A stretch of 64,000 bases of DNA from Branchiostoma belcheri (taxonomy: Eukaryota > Chordata > Leptocardii > Amphioxiformes > Branchiostomatidae). Under the pieces are notes generated by a model. That model was given only the letters and a program-made list of their open reading frames with translations, had not been told where the DNA came from and did no database searches. Position 1 is the first letter of the stretch, and the number at the start of each line of letters is the position of its first letter. Positions 1-12,233 of this stretch are shown here, in pieces. A program made the position numbers and the translations under genes. The DNA is taken from contig NW_017804120.1 of NCBI RefSeq assembly GCF_001625305.1, positions 603,553 through 667,552 of the forward strand. The letters are read 5' to 3'.

Positions 1-140
1 AAATGCTCAAAGTATGAAATACTGACTCAAATCTGCTAATGTGAAGCAGTATGTGTCAACATCACAAAGATTGCCTTATTCAGAATATTTCCAGTTTTGC
101 TGCCCTGAAATCGCATTGGATGCCTTTAAAGGCAGGCAAT
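1..140 (+). repeat. Dispersed repeat D, copy 1
   Basis: The stretch beginning AAGTATGAAATACTGACTC and running through a GAAGCAGTATGTGTCAA block recurs at about 18500-18623 and 35495-35620. In the second copy the repeat stops exactly where the 3.2-kb TTAA-flanked element begins, so this family predates that insertion. No coding potential is seen. Confidence 0.6.
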
Positions 141-299
141 GAAGGAGCTGCCCGGGTTTTTTGCCAGATGTTCGCCAATAGCATAAACCGTTAGCAGGTG
201 TTAGTTCAGTGAGCCTCTGTACTTTGAAACGCCCACGTAAAACACCTTCGGCACCAGAACAACATGTTCACTTCCCGTGTCTAACATCACAAGATTAAG

Positions 300-960
300 G
301 TTCTTTGAAGATCAGGACACGTTTCAAAGCACCTGCTGTAAGAAAGCTAGGCCAACATAGCTATAAATAAGAACTCGTAGCGTCAGGAAAACATAATATG
401 ATTTTGTTTCTGGTCTTTTAAAACACGGTAGGATGGAATGTTATTCTTGTTGTACGTTTATTATATCTTTGAAGAACAGGACACGTTTTAAAGCACCTGT
501 TGTCAGAACCTGAGCCAAAAAAAATATATAAATAAGAACTCGTAGCGTCAGGAAAACATAATATAATTTTGTTTCCGGTCTTTGAAAACACGGTACGATG
601 GAATTTTATTCTTGTTGTACGTTTATTATATCTTTGTGAAGATCAGGACATGTTTCAAAGCACCTGCTGTCAGAACCTGAGCCAAAAAAATATATAAATA
701 AGAACTCTTAGCGTCAGGAAAACATAATTTTGTTTCTGGTCTTTGAAAACACGGTAGGATGGAAGTTTATTCTTGGTGTACGTTTATTATCTTTGAAGAT
801 CAGGACATGTCTCACAGCACCTGTTGTCAGAACCTGAGCCAAAAAAATATAAATAAGAACTCGTAGCGTCAGGAAAACATAATATAATTTTGTTTCCGGT
901 CTTTGAAAACACGGTAGGATGGAAGTTTATTCTTGTTGTACGTTTATTCTAATATTATGA
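300..960. repeat. Tandem array, ~165-bp unit, about 4 copies
   Basis: Four successive units begin with a TCTTTGAAGATCAGGACA-like block near 302, 468, 632 and 788. Each continues through AAGAACTCGTAGCGTCAGG and ends with a TTCTTGTTGTACGTTTAT block. Copies are very similar, with small indels, so the array looks young. No ORF runs through it. Confidence 0.85.
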
Positions 961-1014
961 CATAAAGACTGCGTTTTCTTCCTATCTATTTATCCATCTT
1001 TCTGTCCATCTATC

Positions 1015-1022
1015 TACATTTT

Positions 1023-1058
<36 letters not shown>

Positions 1059-1190
1059 GCTATCTATCTATCCATCCATCCATCCATCTATCTATCTATC
1101 TACCTATCTATTCTATCTATCGAGCTATCTAGCTATCTATCTATTTATCTACCTATCTATTCTATTCTATCTATCTATCTATCCATTTTT
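1015..1190. repeat. (TCTA)n microsatellite, interrupted
   Basis: The stretch is tetranucleotide TATC/TCTA with ATCC variants and a few single-base interruptions. It is a simple repeat. From 1190 to 1980 I see only AT-rich unique sequence with short open frames that lack any protein resemblance. Confidence 0.9.
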
Positions 1191-1984
1191 CCTATATATT
1201 GTGTATCTTATGCAGCATTATATATATATATATTTGTTGAATTTTCAAACTATTGCAACAATTTTGTCTAAAATCTACGATGTATGAAAGGATCATCTCC
1301 ATAAATTCTTCATCATAGGTCCATCGTGTGCTGTATACACAATATACACATTTATTCATAACAGGCTGATCTTATTTTGTTTTACTGTCATTTTCAGTTT
1401 GGTTCTCCTCTTTCCTTGCTACGTTTACCTGTTCACTTTTCTGTTAAGTTGGTTCTCTGTATGTAACAGTCATGTGACAGTTACCTCTCGTTACTTTTAT
1501 CCATTATCAATTTTGGTTGAACCTAAATTATTATTATTTATCATCTATGTTACATTTGATTTGTTTTCTGTATATGACCAGTACTACTTAATTTCCTGTA
1601 TTTATTATATATTATGTTAAGTTATAATTTATGTTATATCTGATTCTCTGTACCTTTTGATTTGTTTTGATTTTGTATGTTGTCGGTGCCTTATAAGCCC
1701 ATATGGGCTGGGCGGCATATTGATCGCAATGGCACGATAATAAACAGTCATTCATTCATTCACACACAATTATATACAACTATGAACAGAGACACAAACC
1801 TTGACAGATTATCCTATTATCCATATTCATACTCTATATTCCAGTCCAGTCGTAAGGGCACTTGACGTATTAGTCGTAGCTTGTAGTATTAGTCCACAAT
1901 GGGCTAAATTATTGTCCCGTTACCTCTTCTATACAACTGACCTTCAACATATCTTCTTAAGGATGATGTTGAAGAAAAGCACTT

Positions 1985-2230
1985 AAGACTTGCTCGTTGG
2001 TACTAATGTGTCATGAGCATTCAATGTTAATATGACATTCTATAGACTTTCATGAAGCTCATCTGTGTTGGTATATGTTTAAAGTTAAAACTTTGTTGGT
2101 GAAAAAGACTTTAGACTTGCTCGTTGGTACTAATATGTCATCATGCATTCAAGCTTAACATGACATTCTATAGACTTTCACAAAGTTCATCTGTGTTTGT
2201 ATTATATGTTTGAAGTTAAAACTTTTGTTT
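1985..2230. repeat. Tandem duplication of ~126 bp
   Basis: The block GACTTGCTCGTTGGTACTAA is followed in both copies by TGACATTCTATAGACTTTCA and a GAAGTTAAAACTTT tail. Copy one begins near 1987 and copy two near 2114. The second copy runs into the CRE-containing dispersed repeat. Confidence 0.7.
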
Positions 2231-2400
2231 CAACACAAATAATCGTTCTTGAGCAGTCACTCTGGTCTTCTTCTCCACGTCTGTAGTCAAGAGACTTGAG
2301 ACGTGGTTTTTGTGACGTCAACACTGGGTCAAAGGTATATCTGGTAAACGATGTCGGCCCCCGTTGCGGTTGAGTGATGTAGATAGCCTTTTTCACCCCT
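2210..2400 (+). repeat. Dispersed repeat C (CRE-containing), copy 1
   Basis: The hallmark is TGACGTCA followed by GGGTCAAAGGT and then a GTCG...GGCCCCCG block and a short pyrimidine-rich tail. Relatives lie at 18060-18260, 22240-22450 and 59960-60045. Several copies also carry a CACGTG-like E-box just before the CRE. It looks like a non-coding mobile element or its relic. Confidence 0.55.
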
Positions 2401-2589
2401 CGTAGGAGGTAGTCTTGTCCCGTAGACCTATTTTACCCGGGCTATTTATCGTGTAAAGAAAGTTTCATGTTTTTTCGGGCCATCTACTGGCCTTTCAAGC
2501 TGTGAAAGAAGCTTGAATTTCACATGATTGCTCATGCACATCTCTATATAGATCAGACAGTTATTTTCAGACGAATGCCTGCAAAACAT

Positions 2590-2890
2590 TTCTAATAACT
2601 TATGTTTGATCTTCAGTTACATTGTAAGTATGTTCATGTATGATATGTGTATGATTTAAGGGCTTTGATGTTCACTAGCAAGTATCGTAGATTAGACAAC
2701 TTCTGGAAAAATGAAACACACATTGTTATTAATGATCGTAACTGTTGCTAAATACGCGATATTTATTTCCTGACTAGAATGTAAAGGAACAATGATGTAT
2801 TCCTAATTTTTCTGAACTTGTGTCAAACTTATGACTAATCTTCAGTTACATGGTATGTTCATGTATATGATTTAAGGGCTTTGAAGAATA
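2590..2890. repeat. Short direct repeat pair
   Basis: A block containing ATCTTCAGTTACAT, GTATGTTCATGTAT and GATTTAAGGGCTTTGA occurs at about 2607-2668 and again at about 2838-2885. The remaining sequence from 2400 to 3100 is AT-rich with nothing else recognised. Confidence 0.5.
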
Positions 2891-3103
2891 AAATCGTTAA
2901 AAAAACATTTCTAATACAACTTTTAGATAAAAGGTGCGCAATTAAAGGAGCATAAAGGCGTCTACTTTTAGTACATGATTATAATGTCATGTCTAATTAG
3001 AACGAACACACTTAGGACTTTCGTCGTGGTTGAGATTTCAGGCAATATTCTATTATTAGAAGGTACTGTGAATGTGATATCAATGAGCCGGCCAGAACTG
3101 TAT

Positions 3104-3283
3104 AGTCTCCACCAGACTTCTTTTGCAGGCTGAATAAATCGTAGAAATCTACCTAAAAAGAGTATTAATTGGTCAGAGAAGGTAGCCGGCCATAGAAGCT
3201 CCATTTGCCTGCCAATGAAGCTTCTCTGGCCAATTAACACCCTTTTAGGCCGATTTCTACGATTTATTCAGCCTGAAGAACGG
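3104..3283. mobile_element. MITE-like hairpin, AGTCTCCACC family, copy 1
   Basis: It starts with AGTCTCCACCAGACTTC, the same terminus as the intact copy at 26396-26527. Internally GAATAAATCGTAGAAAT near 3132 is mirrored by ATTTCTACGATTTATTC near 3254, so the whole piece folds into a long hairpin. The right terminal repeat is missing or decayed, so this is a degraded copy. Confidence 0.7.
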
Positions 3284-3969
3284 CAGACAATCTTTGTACA
3301 TGGTCATCTGCCTGCATGTGGATGCGCTACATGACTGGCATAAGGCCATGGTAGACCTTGTTGATTGGAAATACTACAGTAGTAACTTCTCTTTATTCGT
3401 GACACCAAATAGCAAACCTTACAACAGGAACGACACTCCCTGAATTGCCTGAATTGCAAAGAGTTTGCGTACAATAAATTCAAATTACAACGGACAAGAC
3501 AGGCAATATATACATCCCTCATTTACATTCTACATTATATTGTACCAAGCAAACCTTCTGACTTTATACAGATGAGGTTTAGAAAAGATAAACTTGACTA
3601 GTTCTTTGTTGCACAGGGAAATGGCCACAGTGCAATATGTTCACTTAATGCTGACTCATGATAGAGACTTTTAAACTGTTAATAATAAAAGTTTGAACCG
3701 CAGGGACGGCAGTGGTCAGGCTTACGGATAATCTAGACAATCATCATTCGTCTGTCGTTCAGGAGAAACCGTAAGCTCCACCAGAAAATTTGGTCCACTT
3801 GCTATTATAAATAACATATTTCAAAGCAACATGTATGGCCAGTGAGACTATATTTCATAATAAAAAGTATATCAGAACCACAGGGATAGTAGCCCACAAA
3901 TTTGACTTGTGAATAATCGAGGCATTCGTCTTTTAGCTATCACTAAAAATGTGAAAGACATTCAATTTG
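3284..3969. other. Non-coding spacer
   Basis: The stretch contains no supported gene. Two related blocks (AACCGCAGGGACGGCAGTGG near 3700 and AACCACAGGGATAGTAGCC near 3876) precede the satellite and may be diverged satellite flanks. Confidence 0.4.
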
Positions 3970-6900
3970 GCTTGAGAATCTCTATCTTCACCGTTGCAGA
4001 CGTTGATTCAAACCATGTCGAATTGCCTTCAATCACCCTAAATGCTTACGAACATCCATGGCGATGAGTTTTATCTACAGCTATAACTTCCTAGTATATT
4101 GAAACACAAATAGTTGGAGAGAAACCAGCTTTAAAAGCACTCTTTGCATGGCCCGTGAACATCTACACTGTTGCAGACGTTCGTTCAAACCATGGCGAAT
4201 TCCCTTCACTCAACCTGAATGCTTACGAACACCCATGGCCTTGTTTCACTCTGTATTTAAAGATCGACGCTTTATCTACATCCATAACTTCCTAGCATTT
4301 CGGGGAATAAAATGCTTGGAGAGAAACCAGCTTTCAAAGCACCCCTGGAGACGCTGATTCAAACCTTAGTGATATGCTCTAAGTTCATCTCGAATGCTAC
4401 CGTTCACTCTTCATGTACAGATCAACGTTAATCTACAGCCATAACTTTCTATCATGTCGAATAATAAAATGCTTGGAAAGAAAACAACTTAAAAAGCACA
4501 CGTTTGACTCATATGAAGTTATATCTACATTGTTGCAGGCGCTGATTCAAACCTCAGCTCTAATACTGAGTGCTTACGAACAACTATTGCCGTGAGTTTC
4601 ACTCTTAATGTAAAGATCAACGTTGATCTACAGCCATAACGTCCTAGCATGTGGAAGCATAAAATGCTTGGAGAAAAACCAGCTTATACTGTGAAGGTAT
4701 ATCAATACTGTTGCAGACGTTCATTCAAACCATGGCGAATTCCCTTCACCCGTCTCAAATGCTTACGAACATCCATTGCCATGAGTTTCACTCTGTATAA
4801 GATCAACATTTTATCTACAGCCATCACTTCCTATCATGTAGAATAATAAAATGCTTGGAGAGAAACCAGCTTTCAAAGCACTCTTGAAGGTACATCTACA
4901 CTCCTGCAGACGCTGATTCAAACTTCAGTGATATGCTCTGAGTTCATCTCGAATGCTACCGTTCACTCTTCATGTACAGATCAACGTTTATGTACAGGCG
5001 TAACGTCCTATCATGTCGTAGAATAAAATGCTTGAAAAGAAAACAGATTTAACATCACACGTTTGGCTCGTATTGCAGACGTTCGTTCAAACCATGGCGA
5101 ATTCCCTTCACCTATCGTAAATGCTGACGAACATCCACTGCCATGAGTTTCACTCTGTATTTGAAGATAAACGTTTATCTACAGTCATAACTTTCTAGCA
5201 TGCGGAATCATGAAATGCTTGGAGAGAAAACAGCTCGCTTGACTAGTATGGAGCTATAACGACACTTTTGCAGAGGCTGATTCAAACCTCATGGCAATGC
5301 GTTTCACTCTTCATGTAAAGATCAACGTATATCTACAGCCATCACTTCCTATCATGTCGAAACCAGCTTTCAAAGCACTCTTGAAGCTCATCTACACTCC
5401 TGCAGACCCTGATTCAAACCTCAGTGATATGCTCTAAGTTCATCTCGAATGCTAACGTTCACTCTTCATGTACAGATCAACGTTTATGTACAGGCGTAAC
5501 GTCCAATCATGTCGTAGAATAAAATACTTGGAAAGAAAACAGCTTTAAAATCACACGTTTGGCTCGTATGAAGTTATATCTACACTGTTGCAGAGGTTCG
5601 TTCAAACCATGGCGAATTCCCCTCACTCATCTTGAATGCAGCGCTGACGAACATCCATGGCCATGTTTCACTCTGTATTTGAAGATAAACGTTTATCTAC
5701 AGTCATAACTTTCTAGCATGCGGAGAATAACATGCTTGGAGAGAAACCAGCTTTCAAAGCACTCTTGAAGGGATATCTACACTTTTGCAGACGCTAATTC
5801 AAACCTGAGCGATATGCTTCACACTTGTCTGGAATGCTTACGAACATCCATGAAAATTAGTTTCACTCTGCATTTAAAGATTAGCGTTCATCTACAGTCA
5901 TAACTTTCTAGCATGTCGAAGCATAAAATGCTTGGAGAGAAACTAGCTTTAACTAGATTCAAACCTCAGAGATATGCTCTAATGCTCATCTCGAATGCTA
6001 AAGAACCTCCATGGCCATAAGTCTCACTCTGAATTTGAAGATCAACGTCCATAACTTCCTATCATGCCGAAGCATGCTTGGAGAGAAAACTGCTAAAAAT
6101 CACACGGTTGGTTCGTATAAAGCTATATCTACACTGTTGCAGACGCTGATTTAAACCTCAGTGATATGCTCTAAGCTTATCTCGAATACTAGCGAACGTC
6201 CATGGCAATAGCTTTCACTCTGCATTTACAGATCAACGTTTATCTACAGCTATAACTTCCTATCATGTCGAAGCATAAAATGCTTGGTGAGAAACCAGCT
6301 TTGAAGTACTCTTGAAGGGATATCTACCCTCCTGCAGAGGCTGATTCAAACTTCAGTGATATGCTCTAAGTTCATCTCGAATGCTACCGTTCACTCTTCA
6401 TGTACAGATCAACGTTTATGTACAGGCGTAACGTCCTATCATGTCGTAGAATAAAATGCTTGAAAAGAAAACAGCTTTAAAATCAAACGTTTGGCTCGTA
6501 TGAAGTTATATCTACACTGTTGCAGACGTTCGTTCAAACCATGGCGAATTCCCCTCACTCATCTTGAATGCTGACGAACATCCATGGCGATGAGTTCCAC
6601 TCTGTATTTGAAGATAAACGTTTATCTACAGCCATAACTTTCTAGCATGTGGAAGCATGAAATTCTTGGAGAGAAATCAGCTCGTTTGGATCGTATGAAG
6701 CTATATCTACACTGTTGCAGACGCTAATTCAAACCTCAGCGATATGCTCTTAGCTTATCTCGAATGCTGCCTAGCGTCCATGGCAATAGCTTTCACTCTG
6801 CATTTAAAGATCAGCGTTTTATCTACAGCTATAACTTTCTAGCATGTCTAAGCATAAAATGCTTGGAGCGAAACTAGCTTTAAAAGCACTCTACACTCTT

Positions 6901-7620
6901 GCAGACGCTAATTTAGTAAGGTGGTCGCTACCGACAGCGACTGTGGGAGCGGATGTAAACTAACCAGGATGGTACCCAGGCTAACTCTAATTCAAATCTC
7001 AGCGATATGCTCTAATGCTCATCTCGAATGCTAAATAATATAAAGAACCTCCATGGCAATGGCTTTCACTCTTCGTGTAAGGATGAACGTTTGTTTACAG
7101 GCGTAACATTCTATTATGTTGAAGTATAAAATGCTGAACCAGCTTTAAAATCACACGTTTGGCTCGTATGAAACTATATCTACACTGTTGCAGACGCTAA
7201 TTCAAACCTCAGTGATATGCTCTAAGCTTATCTCGAATACTAGCGAACGTCCATGGCAATAGCTTTCACTCTGCATTTAAAGATCAACATTTATCTACAG
7301 CTATAACTTTCTATCATGTCGTAGCATTAAATGCATGGAGAGAAACCAGCTTTAAAATCACTCTTGGCCCGAGAAGGTATATCTACACTGTTGCAGACGT
7401 TGATTCAAAACAATGGCGAATTCCCTTCACCCATCGTAAATGCTTACGGGCATCCATAGCATTGAGTTTCACTCTGCATTTAAAGATCAACGTTTATCTA
7501 CAACTATAACTTCCTATCATGTCGTAGCATAAAATGCATGGAGAGAAACCAGCTTTTACAGCTCACGCTTGGCTCGTATGGAGCTATATCTCCAGCGCTG
7601 CAGACATACGTTTAAACCTT
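3970..7620. repeat. Satellite array, ~180-190-bp unit, about 19 copies
   Basis: Each unit carries CACTGTTGCAGACG, a TTCAAACC(ATGGCGAATTCCC or TCAGTGATATGCTC) block, TGCTTACGAACATCCATGG, TTTCACTCTG, AAAGATCAACGTTTATCTAC, CATAACTTCCTAGCATGT and AAAATGCTTGGAGAGAAACC. At least two unit subtypes alternate: the ATGGCGAATTCCC type and the CTCAGCGATATGCTC type. The short ORFs at 4148-4846 are repeats of this unit and are not genes. A foreign segment of about 70 bp interrupts one unit near 6915-6985. Confidence 0.9.
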
Positions 7621-8814
7621 GGGGGGCTTGGGAATAATCGACCCGATAACCGCTCTCCGCCTGTAGTTCCATTGTGACTGATGCATTGCTGAACAGAGAC
7701 GTGGAAATGGTGGCCTTTAGTCAATCGCATTTACCGTTAAAGAGCAACTAGTCCCCAGCTGTGGATCGGGTCTACGTGTAGCATACCTAATAGTCCTAAG
7801 AGGTCCACCTCCAAGAGACAGAGATACTTCGTGGGAGGTTTTCTAAATGTCGTTGGATTTTTAACGTGACATTTTTCAGGCATTGCCTTTCACAGCCTGC
7901 TAATGTCTTTCTATTTTTAAAACGAACGTCGGACGTCAATCTTTTGGTTTCCAGCGAGGTGTGAAACGGAAATGGCCAGATGTAATTGCAATGCTCGGCG
8001 AAACGAGCTATGGCACAAATTACATGTTCTGTACATACATACATTGAATATAAAGTCAAGGCAACTCTTATTTGAGCTCCTGATGTGAATATCTAAGTTC
8101 CTGGGGACTAATATGTCAGGATATAAATCTTGCGAACAATGGAGAGAAAAAAAAAAGAAACAAGAAGTCTGCGATTCAAAACCTCCGTACATGACGATCA
8201 CAACGACTGCTGAAAATTCAATATATCAAATTTAGGAGGAAAATACATTTGATGCTGTGACTAAAAGAAAAGCATCAAATAATTATTACTTATTATAATT
8301 AATTTGATCCATATGCTGGCACTCATTACTATACCTGACTACAGACCCTGAATAATATACAACCTATATATCAGCAGTCTTAAATCAATTTTGAAATATC
8401 ATAATCAGTTGGGGTTGATTTCTATAAACGTCAATTACTGTTCATTTTATGTATCACACTGGTTAGGAATAGTAAATTGAATGTATTCAGATCTGAATAT
8501 ACTAGCATTTCAAACTGTATGCAGAAGTGTCAGATTGATATGTGAATTTATTGGGGGAAATTGCTGCCTTGTTCACATTTAATGCATGAAGCGTTGTTTG
8601 ATAGAGAAGCGTCGAGATAGAGAGTGTCAGAAATTCTTGATTACCACTTCATCATTGAGTAGCGATTCCATTCGGTCGAAATTCAGCCGCATCACATACC
8701 ACGGTTGCAAGGGTAATAAAATCAAAATCATTTGTAATATTCTTTCCAATAACAATAAATCTGAGATTTCAAAGCTCCACCGAGAAATATTTAGAGCTTT
8801 TTTTTTCGAATTTA
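7621..8814. other. Non-coding spacer
   Basis: The sequence is AT-rich and unique-looking. Overlapping minus-strand open frames of under 95 codons (7796-8201) show no recognisable protein pattern and no splice context, so I do not call a gene. Confidence 0.4.
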
Positions 8815-9115
8815 GGCCATGCTGATATGCTGATATGGATGACATCGCTGGGAACCCCAAAACTGATGCGAGCGTGTGCTAATATATAATACAAGTTCGG
8901 CAAATTGCTGCCGATTTTAGTATGAAATCTACGTGGTCATGAAGGTTGAACAAATAACACAGCGTATAGTGTGGCGAATAAATGACTGCTCTTAAACTTA
9001 ATTTCTTCACATTTTCTTCTTTCCTTTTGAATTTATTACGGTATTTTACGGTATCGTTTTCAATATTTTTTTTCTGCAATTTACGGCTTACATTTGCCAA
9101 TTTTACAGATTTAAG
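8815..9115 (+). repeat. Dispersed repeat G, copy 1
   Basis: The stretch begins with ATGGATGACATC and continues with CCAAAACTGATGCGAG, GAAATCTACGTGGTCAT and GGTTGAACAAA. The same order occurs at 10553-10830. The first block resembles the terminal repeat of the TTA-flanked MITE at 27828-28253, so it may be a diverged member of that superfamily. Confidence 0.6.
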
Positions 9116-9639
9116 CATGACTGTGAATGAAATCATTCCTTTGCTTGCTCAGCCGAAATAACTCTCATTCTTCACTGTCTCTTTTTGACACCCACTGACA
9201 TGACTGTAAGTGGCAACATATCTGTATGCTGTGCACACAAGTGTTCATGACTTCTTACTTAAACTATTGCTTCCTTTGATGCATACAGTATTCCAAAACT
9301 TATTGAATAAAGTTTATGTTAAATTATATGTATAAAATAAATATTCATATATTTCCAGTCAGAAATTAAAACATGGGATCATGAGTGGTGGCACCACAAA
9401 ATTCATCCCCAGGATGCTACTGGTAACCATTGTCTGACACAATTTTCGACATATTTGCTCCACGAATGCCGATATACATTGAGGCAGTGTTGTTTTAACT
9501 TAGTGCATTGATAAGTGGCTACTAACTTCTATAATACTGAAATCTGGTTTTCAAGCCCTAAAGACTGCACAGTGGACACGTTTTATGAATAGATAAATTA
9601 TATGCTAGTCTTACCGGGGCTTACTTTACCAAATGTGTT

Positions 9640-9732
9640 TTTGAATGAATGAATGAATGAATGAATGAATGAATGAATGAATGAATGAATGAATGAATGA
9701 ATGAATGAATGAATGAATGAATGAATGAATCG
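9640..9732. repeat. (GAAT)n microsatellite
   Basis: More than twenty perfect GAAT units occur. A CGCTTTATTTCAGG block follows immediately; such blocks often border microsatellites at the 3' ends of retroelements, but I cannot identify the source. Confidence 0.95.
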
Positions 9733-9808
9733 CTTTATTTCAGGTATTAAAAGCAAAAGCACCTGAACTTTTGAGGCCTGAATACCAGTTCGGGAATTCC
9801 GTTTTCAA

Positions 9809-9903
9809 AAACGTCGATAACACTGTATTAACAGCACTGTATATACAAGGTCTCTTAAAATAGACCTTGTGTATACTGCTGTTAATGCATTGTTATCGAC
9901 GTT
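9809..9903. repeat. Near-perfect hairpin (inverted repeat)
   Basis: The left arm runs ACGTCGATAACACTG to ACAAGGTCT, and the right arm AGACCTTGTGTATAC to TTATCGACGT mirrors it. The arms are about 42 bp and the loop under 12 bp. It is probably a tiny foldback element or the centre of a larger one. Confidence 0.75.
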
Positions 9904-10095
9904 TACATCTATTCTGTATGCATCGTCGCTATTCCTTGGTGCTTTCAGTTTTAACGTCTTCATTGCCTTTTTCCATTTGGCTTTGACGCAGGCACGGCGG
10001 GAAGTGTCGAAGATTGCCAGAGCAATCAGCGCTAACAAGAGGTGAGAAGGGATGACATGTGGGCGATGTCATATCTCGCGCTACATAAAACATGC

Positions 10096-10350
10096 GCAAC
10101 TAGAAATTTAGTAACATTTGCAAAGCAAATGCATAATTTTTACCTTCGCATATGGTCTGCTCTGTTTATTCTTACTCAAATGCATTCACATATATAGTGA
10201 CAGGAGTTTAAATCCCTCCTACAATAAAATTGCAACATTATGTAATCCAACATCAGTTAACATGGTGAGAGACGGTCTGGTTCAGTCAGGTCAAAGGTCA
10301 CTTTGGAGAAGAAGAAGAAACATAGTCAAAAACAATATGCTTGAGTAACT
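10096..10350 (+). mobile_element. Dispersed element R1, copy 1
   Basis: The family starts CTAGAAA..GTAACATTTGC, then AAGCAAATGCATAATG, TTTACCTTCGCATATGGTC and ACAGGAGT.TAAATCCCTCC. It continues with AACCCAACACCAGTTACCAT and ends with AAAACAATATG plus a remnant of a mirrored TTACC end. This copy lacks the far right end. It has no coding capacity, and six or more copies occur in the window. Confidence 0.8.
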
Positions 10351-10552
10351 GTTTGTTGGCGTATCTTATAATCTGGACGTCTAAGCTTCAGCGACGATAC
10401 TAGATGTCGTTTGAAATACAACACCAGCTGCCTTATGAGCAGCCTACGGGATGATTCAAAAGCAGCCTACGGGATGATTCAAGTTTCTCATGGAAGCATA
10501 AAGCTTCAAACATATTTTGAACCTTTGAAGTACAATCACATTGCTTCAGGCT

Positions 10553-10830
10553 ATGTTGATTTGATTATATGGATGACATCCTGAGGGAACCCAAAATTGA
10601 TGCGAGAGCGCGAATAAAAAATGTTGGCAAGAAAAGTTGCGGTTCGATATGAAATCTACGTGGTCATAAAGATTGAACAAAAAACTAAACAGAGTTTATG
10701 TTATTGCGAAAAATAAACTCATCGTTTCATTTCTTCATATTTACTTCTTTTTGTTTGGAATTGATTTTGACATTCTACGACATTAGTATGGTTTTCCAAT
10801 ATTCTTTTTGAATTTACGGCATAATTTCTC
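10553..10830 (+). repeat. Dispersed repeat G, copy 2
   Basis: It matches 8815-9115 block for block: ATGGATGACATCC, CCAAAATTGATGCGAG, GAAATCTACGTGGTCAT, GATTGAACAAA and TTTCATTTCTTCATATTT. It diverges after about 280 bp. Confidence 0.6.
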
Positions 10831-11865
10831 CTTTTGCAAATGCTTTGTACAAATTACAAGACTTGTTTTGAATCGGACGAAAATTAATACGCACGCGGAT
10901 GTGATCCATATAATGAAATCGACATGGCCCATCCACCACTTTTCGTGATGTGCGCAAAGCGTACATATTCGCCCCCAACACTTGACTCAGAACCAATAAC
11001 CTACTGTTATCAATAATCATTTTACGATTGATGTTAAACAAGTTCGACTGCGATGTTCGCATATATAATTTATCTTTGATTACAAAAGATATAACCTTGC
11101 ATGTTGCCAATTCTATGCGTCAAAACTGCTTAGCAAAGTGCAAAGTACAAATACAACGGCGGCAAATTTGCTAATATAAAATGTAGAGCAGAAAGAATTG
11201 TAGGAGACATTATGAAACTAAATATGGACAGGTAACAATTTTTTCGGTCCCTAGTAATTTATTTTGTCCTCCAATTTTAATCAATAATAAAAATTAATCT
11301 GAAACATTAGCTATCATAGCAATATTGCTAAACCCCAAACCTTAGAACATGTGAAATTAGTGACATGATTATAACATTACTAAATGTCTAGCTACCGATG
11401 CATGTGATGCTTTTTCCTGTTTGACATTCAAATGGCCACTGGCTACGTAATTCGACATACACGTAGTATTAGCAAGCGGATGTAGCGTTTGTACTGACTT
11501 GTGTAGCAAAGCCCGCTCGTCATCACGGTGGTAAAATCCGGGTTGCAAAGTTCCCACATGCCATAGAACCCGAACTGTGTTCGATCGTGTTCGATCTGGG
11601 CAATTCGAATCGAACCCGCGTTCTATTTCGGGGTCACCTGCGGTCATTTACAATAAAGCGGCAAAACAAGCCTGTTTGCCTCCGTGCCGTGCAACAGATA
11701 AAAAACAACACTTTTCTATAGATAAAAACAGATTCCTGGACAGTACATGTCCGCTATTATTTTTTTGTGGACATGTAACATGTAGCGAAGCTACTGTCGT
11801 ATCCTTTGGTGACCTTGAATACTGTAATGATTCTTTACGCCAGTATGAATAACACAATTCAGACT
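10831..11865. other. Non-coding spacer
   Basis: No supported gene is present. A minus-strand GGGTTCGATTC near 11610 resembles a tRNA T-box or tRNA-derived SINE promoter, but no complete cloverleaf can be drawn. Confidence 0.35.
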
Positions 11866-12233
11866 TTTGGTCGACATGACATGTCTGCAAAACTCGTTTT
11901 AACCTGCAAGCATGGAAAGTCAAGCATACCCCATTCACGGCTCAAAATGACCGTTATGGTTGTCCCGAAAATCGTGTTTTAGGGATTTTTTAAAAATGGC
12001 CTCAATTTTGAATTATGGGTAATTTAGTGCGAAAAATGTAAAGAAAAATCATTTTTTCACCAATATGTCGACAAAAACTAGACTTAAAATCAGAAATTAA
12101 AAAAATCCCTAAAACACGATTTTTGATCTTATTCCTAGTCGTCGAAAAATATAAAAATCGGGAATCTGGGGTAATATACGTAGTCAGGTTAAAACGATGT
12201 TTGCCTAAAAACATGACATGACTTGTGGTCGGA
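11866..12233. mobile_element. Foldback element with imperfect inverted arms
   Basis: AAAATCGTGTTTTAGGGATT at 11967 is mirrored by AATCCCTAAAACACGATTTT at 12103. Outward from this, ACTCGTTTTAACCTGC on the left mirrors CAGGTTAAAACGA on the right, and GTCGACATGACATGTC mirrors ACATGACATGAC. The full structure is about 370 bp with a short central loop. No transposase is encoded. Confidence 0.7.

Noticed and set aside
7796-8201. Two overlapping minus-strand frames of 87-94 codons as exons
   Set aside because: No recognisable protein pattern and no consistent splice phases with any neighbour.
11560-11650. tRNA or tRNA-derived SINE, from a GGGTTCGATTC T-box on the minus strand
   Set aside because: No matching A-box at the right distance and no cloverleaf could be drawn.
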